This document shows positions 43,851 through 52,613 of a stretch of 53,734 nt of DNA, in pieces. The stretch comes from Gemmatimonadota bacterium (GTDB lineage Bacteria > Latescibacterota > UBA2968 > UBA8231): the NCBI GenBank assembly GCA_028875335.1, contig JAPPEF010000009.1, positions 1 through 53,734 of the forward strand. Reading direction: 5' to 3'. The position numbers and the translations under genes are program-made. Position 1 is the first letter of the stretch. Each line of letters begins with the position of its first letter. The notes beneath the pieces were generated by a model. That model saw only the letters and a program-made list of their open reading frames with translations. It was not told the origin of the DNA and did not search any database.

Positions 43851-44084
43851 GTGAACTTGGAACTTATTTACTGCTCTGCTTGAGGCTACGAAAACAGAGC
43901 CGCCAGTTTGGCGGAACAGCTACTCGTCGCCTACAAGAAAGACATCGCCGTCTTCTCGCTAGTGCCCTCAGACCGAGGGAAGTTTGAACTCAGCCTCAAT
44001 GGTGAGCTGGTCTTTTCCAAGCTGCAAGAAGGCCGCTTTCCCGACCACGGCGAAGTCGAAGCCCTGATCGACGCCCGCCGTTAA
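43851..44084 (+). CDS. selW: SelW-like selenoprotein (Rdx family), UGA read as selenocysteine
   Basis: A 77-residue thioredoxin-fold redox protein, normally missed because codon 11 is TGA (43881-43883). Reading TGA as selenocysteine (U), the start is MNLELIYCSAUGYENRAASL, which has the Rdx CxxU redox motif in the first beta-strand/loop, followed by LAEQLLVAYKKDIAVFSLVP. The second half has the family's FELSLNGELVFSK and EGRFPDHGEVEALIDARR, and the stop is TAA. SelW, SelT and SelH homologues end this strand in the same EV/LVFSK-GRFP way. GTG 43851 has a perfect AGGAGG six bases upstream and a strong promoter. A SECIS-like hairpin follows the UGA. A plain nonsense mutation is unlikely because both halves remain conserved in frame. 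Role: thiol redox, partner unknown. Confidence 0.88.
43900..43914 (+). promoter_or_regulatory. Bacterial SECIS-like hairpin in the selW-like gene
   Basis: CCGCCA (43900-43905) pairs with TGGCGG (43909-43914) in a perfect 6-bp stem with loop GTT. The loop begins 22 bases after the UGA and has G as its first base, which fits the usual bacterial SECIS constraints (small apical loop with a G in its first two positions, 16-37 bases after UGA). It would be bound by SelB. The hairpin is inside the coding sequence, as expected in bacteria. Confidence 0.7.
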
Positions 44085-44127
44085 ACGCCCGTCACGCCTT
44101 TGGTTCTTCATACGAGGAGATCTTGCT

Positions 44128-45186
44128 TTGAAGTACTGCCGCTTGCTCAGTCTCGCCCTCGCGCTTTTGAGCGCCCCGGCCCTCGCCCAGTCGCCCGAAG
44201 CCCTCGACTACTTTCGCGCGGGCTACGACTTGGTCAAAAAGGGCAGCTACCGCAACGCCGTCATCGAGCTAGAAAAGTCCGTGGCGGCCGATGCTTCCTA
44301 CGGGAATGCCCACTACGTTCTCGGCATTTCCTACAAGGCCCTCAACGATTACGACAAAGCCATCAATAGTTTTGCTGCGGCCCATGCCCTCGGCACCAAG
44401 CCGGAACAGGCCGCTAAGGCTCTAGGCCAGCTCTATCAAAAAGCCGCCCTCAACAGCTTTCGCCAAAAGAAGTACCGCGAGGTCATCGACTATTTTACCA
44501 GTTCGCGCGACTACGGCCCGCAAAGCGCCCAAGCCCTCTACGTCATGGGCCTTTCTTACAGTGGCCTACACGAGAAAGACAAGGCCAAAGTCGCCTTTGC
44601 CGAGGCCATCGCAGCCGATCCCACCGACGCCAGGCCCTACAATGCCCTCGGCGACATCCAGCGCCTCAGCCGCGACTACGGCAAAGCCATTGTCACCTAC
44701 CAGCGTTCCATAGAGGCCGACCCCACGTACATGGAATCATACGGCGACTTGGCGCGGTTGAAGTTCGATACCCAAGAGATAGAGAGCGTCGTGCCGCTTT
44801 TGCAAAACGCCCTAAAGATCGACGACACGTACGCCGAAGGACACCGCTTGCTCGGCATTGCGCTCAACCAGCTCGGCCGTTTCCACGAGGCCATCGCCCC
44901 GCTGAACAAGGCAGCCGATCTAGACGACGGCTACTGCGAGACGTACTACCGGCTCAGCGAGGCTCACTACGGCATGGGCAATTTCCGCCAAGCCATTGAG
45001 TTCGGGCGGCGCGCCACCAGTTGCCAAGACGACTACCCAGCCGCCGAAACGCTGCTGGGCGACGCGCATTTTCAGCTCGGCCAACGACAGGAGGCGCGGC
45101 GCTGGTACAACCAAGCGATCAAAGACAGCCGTTTCAAAGACTACGCGGCGAGCAAACTCGCAGAGCTTGACAAACCACCCCAATAG
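44128..45186 (+). CDS. Exported TPR-repeat protein
   Basis: A 352-residue protein with a signal peptide (about 1-20, LALALLSAPALAQ) and about eight tetratricopeptide repeats covering the rest: GYDLVKKGSYRNAVIELEKS, AHYVLGISYKALNDYDKAIN, PYNALGDIQRLSRDYGKAIV, LLGIALNQLGRFHEAIAPLN and TYYRLSEAHYGMGNFRQAIE. It is a protein-interaction scaffold, probably periplasmic. The start is TTG 44128 with GAGGAG eight bases upstream. It lies 43 bases after the SelW-like gene and is probably cotranscribed with it; rdgB follows after five bases. Confidence 0.85.
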   Translation: MKYCRLLSLALALLSAPALAQSPEALDYFRAGYDLVKKGSYRNAVIELEKSVAADASYGNAHYVLGISYKALNDYDKAINSFAAAHALGTKPEQAAKALGQLYQKAALNSFRQKKYREVIDYFTSSRDYGPQSAQALYVMGLSYSGLHEKDKAKVAFAEAIAADPTDARPYNALGDIQRLSRDYGKAIVTYQRSIEADPTYMESYGDLARLKFDTQEIESVVPLLQNALKIDDTYAEGHRLLGIALNQLGRFHEAIAPLNKAADLDDGYCETYYRLSEAHYGMGNFRQAIEFGRRATSCQDDYPAAETLLGDAHFQLGQRQEARRWYNQAIKDSRFKDYAASKLAELDKPPQ

Positions 45187-45191
45187 CCGCA

Positions 45192-45794
45192 ATGGCGCTG
45201 CTTCTGGCCTCGAACAACCCCGGCAAGCTGCGCGAAGTCCGCGCCCTGTTTGCCGATGTCGAGGTCGTTGCGCCGGCCGCGCTGGGCCTTGATCTCGACG
45301 TCGAGGAAAGCGGCCAGACCTTTGCCGCCAACGCCCAGCTCAAGGCCCGCGCCTATGCCGCGGCCAGCGGCCAGATCGCCCTCGCCGACGACTCCGGTCT
45401 CGAGGTAGATGCCCTCGGCGGCGCTCCCGGCATCTACTCGGCCCGCTACGGTGGCCCCGATCTCGACGACGCCGGCCGCTGCCAGCTCTTGCTCGCCCAA
45501 CTCGCACCCTATCCTGAGCCAGCGCAACGTCAGGCCCGGTTCCGCTGCGTCCTCTGCGCAGTAAGCCCCGACGGCCGCCAGTGCCGTGCCGAGGGCACGT
45601 GCGAAGGACTGATCGCCCCGGCCCTGGCCGGGACCAACGGTTTTGGCTACGATCCGGTCTTTTTTGTTCCCGCCTACGCCAAAACTATGGCCCAGCTCGA
45701 CCCGCAGGTAAAAAACCGCCTTAGTCACCGCGCCCAAGCGCTGGCGGCCGTGCGCCCGCTCCTCGCCAGCACCTTCCCAGAACTCGGCTTCTGA
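45192..45794 (+). CDS. rdgB: XTP/dITP diphosphatase (RdgB/HAM1)
   Basis: Cleaves non-canonical purine nucleotides (XTP, dITP) to monophosphates, protecting DNA. The 200 residues show ASNNPGKLREVRALF at the start, the catalytic and metal region IALADDSGLEVDALGGAPGIYSARYGGP (shown in part), GTCEGLIAP, GFGYDPVFFVP and LSHRAQALAAV. All family motifs are intact. It sits between the TPR gene and an ABC exporter and starts at ATG 45192. Confidence 0.95.
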   Translation: MALLLASNNPGKLREVRALFADVEVVAPAALGLDLDVEESGQTFAANAQLKARAYAAASGQIALADDSGLEVDALGGAPGIYSARYGGPDLDDAGRCQLLLAQLAPYPEPAQRQARFRCVLCAVSPDGRQCRAEGTCEGLIAPALAGTNGFGYDPVFFVPAYAKTMAQLDPQVKNRLSHRAQALAAVRPLLASTFPELGF

Positions 45795-45795
45795 A

Positions 45796-47532
45796 ATGTG
45801 GGGTCCGTTCGCCCAATACGTCCGTCCCTATCGGAGCCGCATCCTGCTCGGCGCGCTCTGCATTGGGCTGGGGCAGGCGGCGACAGCGCGCATCCCCATG
45901 CTAGTGGGCGATGCCGTCGATGCGGTCTTAGCGTCGGAAACCGCCGCCGAACAAGTCGAGACTTACGTCTTCTACGTCCTCACCTACGCCTTGGGCGTGG
46001 CCGTGTGTGGGTACGCCATGCGGATGTTCTTAGGCCGCACCGCCAATCGCATCGAATACGACATCCGCATCGCGTATTTTGCCCACCTGCTCAAGCTGCC
46101 GCTGTCGTACTACCAGCAGGGCCGCACCGGCGACCTCATGGCGCGGGCGACCAACGATCTCCACTCTGTGCATCTCTTTTGGATCTATGGCGTCCGCGGC
46201 ATCGTCGATACCGCCTTGGGGCTGACCTTCACCCTCGCCTGCATGTGCTTGCTCGACTGGAAGCTGGCTCTGCTGGTGCTGGTGCCCCTGCCGCTTTTTA
46301 GCGTCGTGATGATCCGCATCGCCGCGGTCATCAACACCCGCTACAAGGCCATCCAAGATTACTTCGGCCGCATCAGCACCTTCATCCAAGAAAACCTCTC
46401 CGGTATCCGCGTGGTCAAGGCATACACCCAAGAGCCCGCGCAGAACGCCGCGTTCGACCAGCTCAACTTGGCGTACCTCGAAAAAAACCGCGCCTACATC
46501 CGCACCCGCGCCAACTACCGACCGCTGTCCTACGTCATCGCCTCGCTCTGCTTGGGGCTAAATTTGTGGCTGGGCGGGCGCGCGGTCATCGACGGCGAAC
46601 TCAGCTTGGGGGCTTTCGTGGCCTTCAACGCCTACCTGACCCAACTCATCCGCCCGATCATGTACATCGGCTGGGTCATCGACCGCGCCCAGCGCGCCCT
46701 CGTGTCCATGCAGCGCATCAACGAAATCCTCGCCGTCGAGCCGGAGATCCAAGACCGCGCCTTGCCACCGGCGAATCCGCGCCCAATCGCCGGGCACATT
46801 GCCTTCCGCAAGCTCAATTTCTCCTACGGTGAAGAGCAAGTCCTCCATCAGATCGATCTCGAAATTCCCCAAGGCACGACCCTTGGTATCATCGGCCGGG
46901 TCGGCTCGGGTAAGACCACCTTGGCGCGCCTCATGCCGCGCTTGATCCAAGCCGGGCCAGGACAGCTCCTCATTGACGGGGTGCCAATCGAGGAGTGGCC
47001 CCTAGCGACTTTGCGCGACGCCATCGGCTACGTCCCGCAAAATCCCTTTCTGTTTTCCAATACCCTCAGCGCCAACCTCGCCTACGGCGCAGACTCGGCC
47101 GCCGAAGCACAGATCCACTCTGCGGCCGAAGAGGCCCAACTCAAAAAGGACATCGACCAATTCGACGAGGACTTTGACACCCTCATCGGCGAACGCGGCG
47201 TCACCCTGTCCGGCGGCCAAAAGCAGCGCGCGACCTTGGCCCGCGCGCTCATTCGCCGCCCGCAGATCCTCATCCTCGACGATGCGCTCTCCGCGGTAGA
47301 TACCCACACCGAAGAAGCGATCCTCGACCATTTGCACGCCCTCATGCAGGGCCGCACCACCCTCATCATCGCCCACCGCATCTCGACCCTACGCCACGCC
47401 GACCGCATCGCCGTGCTCGAAGACGGTCGCATCGCCGAACTGGGCACCCACGCCGAGTTGGTCAACAGCGGCGGCTTCTACGCCGAGTTGTACCAGCACC
47501 AGCAGCTTAGCGCCGAGCTAGAAACGCTGTGA
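45796..47532 (+). CDS. ABC exporter half-transporter, subunit with degenerate Walker B
   Basis: A 578-residue type IV exporter (MsbA/MDR family). Six transmembrane helices (about 1-310) are followed by an ATPase domain with Walker A GRVGSGKTT near 366, TLSGGQKQR signature and Walker B ILILDDALSAVD. The residue after the Walker B Asp (D496) is Asp, not the catalytic Glu. Such an Asp marks the degenerate half of heterodimeric exporters such as TM287/288 and BmrCD. GTG of the second half overlaps its stop. The substrate, a lipid or drug, is not evident. Confidence 0.9.
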   Translation: MWGPFAQYVRPYRSRILLGALCIGLGQAATARIPMLVGDAVDAVLASETAAEQVETYVFYVLTYALGVAVCGYAMRMFLGRTANRIEYDIRIAYFAHLLKLPLSYYQQGRTGDLMARATNDLHSVHLFWIYGVRGIVDTALGLTFTLACMCLLDWKLALLVLVPLPLFSVVMIRIAAVINTRYKAIQDYFGRISTFIQENLSGIRVVKAYTQEPAQNAAFDQLNLAYLEKNRAYIRTRANYRPLSYVIASLCLGLNLWLGGRAVIDGELSLGAFVAFNAYLTQLIRPIMYIGWVIDRAQRALVSMQRINEILAVEPEIQDRALPPANPRPIAGHIAFRKLNFSYGEEQVLHQIDLEIPQGTTLGIIGRVGSGKTTLARLMPRLIQAGPGQLLIDGVPIEEWPLATLRDAIGYVPQNPFLFSNTLSANLAYGADSAAEAQIHSAAEEAQLKKDIDQFDEDFDTLIGERGVTLSGGQKQRATLARALIRRPQILILDDALSAVDTHTEEAILDHLHALMQGRTTLIIAHRISTLRHADRIAVLEDGRIAELGTHAELVNSGGFYAELYQHQQLSAELETL

Positions 47533-49313
47533 GCACCGAACTCAACAAAGAAGAAGAAATCCAACAGCGCGCCTTTAATTTGGGGCTGACGCTGCAACTG
47601 TTGGGGTATCTCAAACCCCACCGAGGGCACGTGATCCTCGCCTTTGGCACCATTGCCCTCGCCGCCGGCTTCGGCCAGGTCGGGCCCTATATCACGCAGG
47701 TAGCGGTTGACGACCACATCGCCGTCGGCGACTGGGCGGGGCTGCGGTGGATGATCGCGGCCTTCTTTGGCAGCGTCGCCGTGCAGTATGGCGCTCAATA
47801 CGCCCAGACCTTGGTCACCGGCATGATCGGTCAGCGCGTCATGTACGACATGCGCCGCGACCTATTTGCCCACCTGCAAAAGCTGCCGCTGCGCTACTTC
47901 GACCGCACGCCGCTGGGTCGAATTATGACCCGCGCCACCAACGACATCGACGCCCTCAACGAGTTTTTCAGCGAGGGCGTAGTATCGGTCTTTATGGATT
48001 TTTTCACTTTGCTGGCCATCGTCGGCTTCATGGCTTATATCGACTTTGAGCTGGCCCTGATCTGCTGCACAGTGGTCCCGGTCATCGGCGTCTCGACCTT
48101 CTACCTCCAGAGCCTCGCCATGCGCGCCTATCGCGAGTTGCGCACGCGCTTGGCGCGGCTCAATGCCTATTTGCAGGAGAACATTACCGGCATGGAGGTG
48201 GTGCAGCTTTTCAACCGCCAGCAACGCAATTTGCGCGACTTCGACGCCGAGCACCTGCCCTACCGCCGCGCCGCGGACCGCGAAATCCACTGCTTTGCCA
48301 TCTTCTTCCCATTCACCGAATTACTCGGCACGGTCGGCATGGCGCTGGTGCTGTGGTACGGGGCCTCGGACGTGATCGACTCCCGCATTGAGCTGGGGGT
48401 GTTGGTGGCCTTTCTCCAATACATCCGCCGCTTCTTCCGCCCGATCATGGACATCTCCGACCGCTATGCCCTGCTGCAGAGCGCCATGGCCGCGTCCGAG
48501 CGCATCTTCGAGATGTTGGCCGTCCCCAGCGAACCCGTCGGCGGACCGCGGCACAAGCTGCCCGCGGCCAACCGCGGCGGCGCGATTGAATTCCGCAACG
48601 TGTTCTTCAAGTACGATCCAGCAGCCGAAGACTGGATCCTCAAGGATGTCTCGTTTGAACTACGGGCTGGGCAGAGTATGGCGCTGGTCGGGGCCACCGG
48701 CTCGGGCAAGACCACCATCGTCAGCCTCCTCTGCCGATTCTACGACATCCAGCGCGGAGAAATCCTCGTTGATGGCCGCGACGTGCGTCAGTGGCACGCG
48801 GCCGAGTTGCGCCGCCGCATCAGCATTGTCCAGCAGGAGGTCTTTCTGTTTTCAGGGAATATCAGCGGCAATATCCGCCTCGGCGACGACGCCATCGACG
48901 ACGCCCAAGTCGAGCGCGCGGCTCGCTACGTCAACGCCGCGCCCTTCATCGAACGCCTTCCCCAAGGCTTTGCCCACGCTGTCGCCGAAGGCGGCTCGAC
49001 CCTGTCGGCCGGCCAGCGCCAGTTGTTGGCTTTTGCCCGGGCCTTAGCCTTCGACCCGGAAATCCTCGTCCTCGACGAGGCCACCTCCAGCATCGACACC
49101 GAGACCGAACAACTCATCCAAGACGCCATTGCCAAGCTGATGAGCGAGCGCACCTCCATCGTCATCGCCCACCGTCTCTCTACCATCCGCAGTGCCGACC
49201 AGATCTTGGTGATGCACCGCGGCGAGGTGCGCGAGCGAGGCCGCCACGAGGAACTATTGCTCCAAGACGGCATCTACGCGCGCCTCTACCGCCTCAACTA
49301 CGGCCGCTCTTAG
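47529..49313 (+). CDS. ABC exporter half-transporter, catalytically competent subunit
   Basis: A 594-residue partner of the preceding gene, starting at GTG 47529 within the overlap GTGA. Six transmembrane helices (about 20-330) are followed by the ATPase domain: Walker A GATGSGKTT near 390, TLSAGQRQLLAF as an altered signature (LSAGQ rather than LSGGQ) and Walker B ILVLDEATSSID with the catalytic Glu at 517. The altered signature would face the degenerate Walker site of the first subunit, giving one full and one non-hydrolysing ATP site. That is the expected heterodimer pattern. Confidence 0.91.
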   Translation: MSTELNKEEEIQQRAFNLGLTLQLLGYLKPHRGHVILAFGTIALAAGFGQVGPYITQVAVDDHIAVGDWAGLRWMIAAFFGSVAVQYGAQYAQTLVTGMIGQRVMYDMRRDLFAHLQKLPLRYFDRTPLGRIMTRATNDIDALNEFFSEGVVSVFMDFFTLLAIVGFMAYIDFELALICCTVVPVIGVSTFYLQSLAMRAYRELRTRLARLNAYLQENITGMEVVQLFNRQQRNLRDFDAEHLPYRRAADREIHCFAIFFPFTELLGTVGMALVLWYGASDVIDSRIELGVLVAFLQYIRRFFRPIMDISDRYALLQSAMAASERIFEMLAVPSEPVGGPRHKLPAANRGGAIEFRNVFFKYDPAAEDWILKDVSFELRAGQSMALVGATGSGKTTIVSLLCRFYDIQRGEILVDGRDVRQWHAAELRRRISIVQQEVFLFSGNISGNIRLGDDAIDDAQVERAARYVNAAPFIERLPQGFAHAVAEGGSTLSAGQRQLLAFARALAFDPEILVLDEATSSIDTETEQLIQDAIAKLMSERTSIVIAHRLSTIRSADQILVMHRGEVRERGRHEELLLQDGIYARLYRLNYGRS

Positions 49314-49315
49314 CG

Positions 49316-49567
49316 CTAGGCCGCCTCTTCCTCCTGTGGGGCCTTCTTTTCGAACCGCGCCGTCACCCCGTTCACAGCCTTCACCACTTGGTCGCGCGTT
49401 TCTTCGGCTTGGTCCTTGATCAAGCGCCGGGTGTCCTCGCCCTTGTTCGGGGCCAGTAACACACCCACGGCTGCGCCGACCGCGACGCCAGCCACAAAAC
49501 CGGCCAAGAGACACGTCATGCCGTCGGTCGAATGGTTGTTCCTAGGATAGATTTTTTCGTAGAACAT
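49316..49567 (-). CDS. YtxH-domain small membrane protein
   Basis: An 83-residue protein with one transmembrane helix (MTCLLAGFVAGVAVGAAVGV) followed by LLAPNKGEDTRRLIKDQAEE, the YtxH/Gvp-like helix start, and a charged tail (FEKKAPQEEEAA). YtxH proteins are stress-linked in Bacillus; the function here is unknown. AAAGGAG lies upstream of ATG 49567. It is the only minus-strand gene in the right part of the window and is convergent with the ABC exporter, with only two bases between the stops. Confidence 0.8.
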   Translation of the reverse strand: MFYEKIYPRNNHSTDGMTCLLAGFVAGVAVGAAVGVLLAPNKGEDTRRLIKDQAEETRDQVVKAVNGVTARFEKKAPQEEEAA

Positions 49568-49625
49568 AACAAAGCTCCTTTAGCTTATGGATGTAATTGC
49601 TATCTATTAAAGAAAATAAAGTGTG

Positions 49626-49654
49626 TTGAATAAAACCAATGCTATTTTTATACT
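49626..49654 (+). promoter_or_regulatory. Promoter of the IMPDH-phosphonate gene cluster
   Basis: TTGAAT (49626-49631; 4/6), a 17-base spacer and TATACT (49649-49654; 5/6). Predicted transcription starts near 49661 and reads through guaB, the two SDR genes, the alcohol dehydrogenase and phnA, which abut or overlap. Confidence 0.55.
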
Positions 49655-49703
49655 CTAAGGCTAAATCCTTCCTCCTTCCCCCGCCAACGCTGAGAGGACT
49701 TCC

Positions 49704-51185
49704 ATGGCCCAAGTCCTGAGCACCCCTTCGCACAGCCTCAAAGAATTTCGCATTCTGCCTGGGTACACGCCCTCCGACGGCAACGCGCCCAACACGTCGC
49801 TCAAAACCCGGCTCTGCCGCAAGGGGGACGACTTTCTCTACCTGCACGTGCCCTTTCTCAGCGCCGCCATGCAGGCCGTAACCGGCGGCGAAATGGCCAT
49901 TGCCTTGGCCCAGCTAGGCGGCATCGGCATCCTGCCCGTCAGCCAGCCCATTGACGAGCAGTGCGCCAAGGTTGGCCAAGTCAAGCGCTTCAAGGCCGGC
50001 TTTCAGACCGATATTCTCACCTTGGCCCCCGAGCAGCCCATCGCCGAGGTCGTCGAGATCATTCACCGCACTGGCTACACGACCTTCCCGGTCACCACCA
50101 GCGGCCAGTTCCACGACCAGCTCCTCGGCATCCTCACCGACAAGGACTTCGACGAGCGCCGCGACCTCGACTGCCAAGTGGCCTCCCGCATGAAAACCGA
50201 CGTGCAGGCCGGCCGCGAAATAAGCGACCTCAAGGCCGCCAACGAGCTGATGATCCGCTACGGCCGCGGCTTCCTGCCCATTCTGTCCAAAGGAGGCGTG
50301 CTACAAGCGGTAGTCTTCAAAAAAGACCTCGACAAGCACCTGCGGCACCCCAACGAATCCATCGACGAACAGAAGCGCCTGCTCGTCGGCGCGGCTGTCT
50401 CCACCCACCCGGAGGACCGCGAGCGGGCTGAAGCCCTCATCGCGCAAGAAGTGGACGTGCTGGTCATCGACGCCTCCGACGGCCACACCGAATACCAGCG
50501 GCAGATGATCCAATTCCTCAAGGAGCGCACCGACGCCCCGGTCATCGGCGGCAATGTCGTCACGGCCGAGGGGTTTCGCTTTTTGGCCGAGGCCGGTACC
50601 GACGCCATCAAAGTCGGCATGGGGATCGGCTCGGGCTGCACTACTCAGGAAGTTAGGGCCACGGGCCGCGGCCAAGGCACGGCCTTGATGGAAATCAACG
50701 CAGCGCGCAACCAGTGGCAGCAGGATTGCAACACGTACTTGCCCATCATCGCCGATGGCGGCATTTCAGGCCCGCTCGAGATCGCCGTGGCCATGGCCTT
50801 GGGTGCCAACGCCGTGATGATGGGGCACTTCTTCGCCGGCTACACCGAAAGCCAAGGCAACCTCGTGCGCACCGCGGCCGGCGACATCGTCAAAGAGTAC
50901 TGGATGGAAGGTTCGCTGCGCGCCCACAACATGCGGCGCTATGCGCAGACGCGAGAGAATTTCTTCGAGGAGGGCATCGCCGGCTACGTGCCCCACATCG
51001 GCTCGATTCACGACAAATTGCCGATCCGCATCCAGATGCTGCGCTCCACCCTCGCCACGGCCGGTTGCCGCACCATCGACGAGTTGCACGAAAAGGCCGT
51101 GCTCGAAATGCAGTCGTCCACCGCGCTGATGGACAGCCAGATCCACGACATCGTCCCCACCCCGACCGACCAGCAGGTCCTTTAG
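49704..51185 (+). CDS. guaB: Inosine-5'-monophosphate dehydrogenase family protein
   Basis: IMP dehydrogenase oxidises IMP to XMP, the first committed step to GMP. In 493 residues the (beta/alpha)8 barrel is interrupted by a CBS-pair (about 90-220: [35 protein letters not shown]). The nucleophilic Cys (C312) is in [15 protein letters not shown], a variant of the usual GPGSICTTR. The IMP-binding DGGISG and the flap [12 protein letters not shown] are present. It resembles the class of larger, divergent IMPDHs and starts [15 protein letters not shown]. The neighbours are two SDR proteins and phosphonate genes; cotranscription is likely, but a role in phosphonate use is not known. Confidence 0.88.
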   Translation: MAQVLSTPSHSLKEFRILPGYTPSDGNAPNTSLKTRLCRKGDDFLYLHVPFLSAAMQAVTGGEMAIALAQLGGIGILPVSQPIDEQCAKVGQVKRFKAGFQTDILTLAPEQPIAEVVEIIHRTGYTTFPVTTSGQFHDQLLGILTDKDFDERRDLDCQVASRMKTDVQAGREISDLKAANELMIRYGRGFLPILSKGGVLQAVVFKKDLDKHLRHPNESIDEQKRLLVGAAVSTHPEDRERAEALIAQEVDVLVIDASDGHTEYQRQMIQFLKERTDAPVIGGNVVTAEGFRFLAEAGTDAIKVGMGIGSGCTTQEVRATGRGQGTALMEINAARNQWQQDCNTYLPIIADGGISGPLEIAVAMALGANAVMMGHFFAGYTESQGNLVRTAAGDIVKEYWMEGSLRAHNMRRYAQTRENFFEEGIAGYVPHIGSIHDKLPIRIQMLRSTLATAGCRTIDELHEKAVLEMQSSTALMDSQIHDIVPTPTDQQVL

Positions 51186-51189
51186 GGCT

Positions 51190-51879
51190 ATGCGCGTACT
51201 CATTACCAACGCCGCAACCTCGCTCGGCCAAGCCCTAGCTGACAGCCTCGGCGACGCACACCAAGTGCGCTTGACCGATCCCGAGCCTAGGTTCGGGATT
51301 CAGTGCGATCTGGGGCACGGCTCAGAGACCGACGAACTCGTCAAAGACATCGACATCATCGTCCACCTCGCCTACGAGCCGCGTGCAGGCGACGGCGAAA
51401 ACACTTGGCTGGACCGCAATACGCGCGGCACGTACAACCTGCTCTTGGCCGCGGCCGCCGCGGAGGTCGAACACACCATCCTCGTGAGCACGCTCGACCT
51501 TTTCGCCCCGTACGAAGAAGACCTCACCGTTGACGAGACTTGGAAACCACTGCCCTCCTGCGCGCCGGCCGTTCTCGGCGCTCATCTAGCCGAGTTTACG
51601 GCCCGCGAATTTGCCCACAGCCACGAACTCCACATCACCATTGCCCGCCTTGGCCACCTCGTCCGCGCCGAAGAAGTCGCCGACCAGCCCTACGATTCCA
51701 TGTGGCTCGACGAGCGCGACGCCGTCCAAGCCGTGGCCCAGATTGTGCAAAAGGGGCCAGCCGGCCAGTACAACGCCATCCACATCCAGTCCGCTGCGGC
51801 ACGCGCCCGCTTTTCCGTCGAGCGCGCCAAGAGCCACCTCGCGTTCGATCCCCAATACAACTTTGAGGCCAACCCATGA
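51190..51879 (+). CDS. SDR-like epimerase-family protein with degenerate motifs
   Basis: A 229-residue extended-SDR-like protein. The N-terminus MRVLITNAATSLGQALADSL has only a weak dinucleotide loop (NAATSLG in place of GxxGxxG). VHLAYEP, NTRGTYNLLLAAAAAEVEHT and VSTLDLFAPYEEDL are family-like. The usual catalytic YxxxK is missing: the equivalent stretch reads VLGAHLAEFTARE. It may bind a nucleotide sugar without catalysing, or have lost activity. It overlaps the next SDR gene by 4 bases (ATGA). Confidence 0.7.
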   Translation: MRVLITNAATSLGQALADSLGDAHQVRLTDPEPRFGIQCDLGHGSETDELVKDIDIIVHLAYEPRAGDGENTWLDRNTRGTYNLLLAAAAAEVEHTILVSTLDLFAPYEEDLTVDETWKPLPSCAPAVLGAHLAEFTAREFAHSHELHITIARLGHLVRAEEVADQPYDSMWLDERDAVQAVAQIVQKGPAGQYNAIHIQSAAARARFSVERAKSHLAFDPQYNFEANP

Positions 51880-52610
51880 AAGTTTTGCTCCTCGGTGGCA
51901 ACGGCTTTCTCGGCCCGCACGTGGTTAAGCAACTCCAAGACACCTACGAGTTGCGCGTCACCGACATCGTACCCATCGACAGCCCGCACGAGACTATGCA
52001 GGTCGATGTCTCCGACCTAGATCAAGTGCGCCGCGCCACCGAAGGCACCGATGTAACCATCAACTGCTCAGTACTGCGCCACGACCGCAAGATCGCCTTT
52101 GACGTCAGTACCACCGGCACGTACAACGGCATCCGCGCCGCCGTCGAAAACGGCCACACCCGCTTCGTCAACACCGGGCCCCACTTCACCCAAGCCGGCC
52201 CCTCGTACGAGCACTACGATTTCGACATCAACGAAGAAGTCCCCCTGCATTCAGGTGTCGGCCTCTACGCGCACAGCAAATCGCTCGGCCAAGAGATTTG
52301 CCGCGTATTCGCCGCCAACCACCCCATCCACGTACTCACCACCCTCTTTTTGAGCTTTCGCGACGCCGAGCCGTCCGCCGAGCAACTCGGCAGCGGCACC
52401 AATCCCTTTTCCGTCACTTTTCCCGACGCCGCTCGCGCCCTGCAAAAGTGCCTAGAGGTGGACTTGGCATCCCTGCCCTCGCGCTGCGAGATCTTTCACA
52501 TCACCACGGACACGCCCCACGGCCGCTACAGCAACGCCAAGGCCCGACGCCTGCTGGGCTGGGTGCCGCAAGACCTGTTAGAGGGCTACTGGCGCAAGCC
52601 GCAGGGCTAG
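51876..52610 (+). CDS. NAD-dependent epimerase/dehydratase family protein (extended SDR)
   Basis: A 244-residue SDR with an intact nucleotide loop GGNGFLGPHV at the N-terminus and YAHSKSLGQEI, the YxxxK catalytic motif (about residues 130-134). It lacks a long C-terminal substrate domain. NTGPHFTQAG resembles the Ser/Thr region of extended SDRs. The partner gene upstream appears to have lost these residues. It begins MKVLLLGGNGFLG. The substrate is unknown; pairing with the degenerate homologue suggests a heteromeric or regulatory relation. Confidence 0.78.
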   Translation: MKVLLLGGNGFLGPHVVKQLQDTYELRVTDIVPIDSPHETMQVDVSDLDQVRRATEGTDVTINCSVLRHDRKIAFDVSTTGTYNGIRAAVENGHTRFVNTGPHFTQAGPSYEHYDFDINEEVPLHSGVGLYAHSKSLGQEICRVFAANHPIHVLTTLFLSFRDAEPSAEQLGSGTNPFSVTFPDAARALQKCLEVDLASLPSRCEIFHITTDTPHGRYSNAKARRLLGWVPQDLLEGYWRKPQG

Positions 52611-52613
52611 CCT

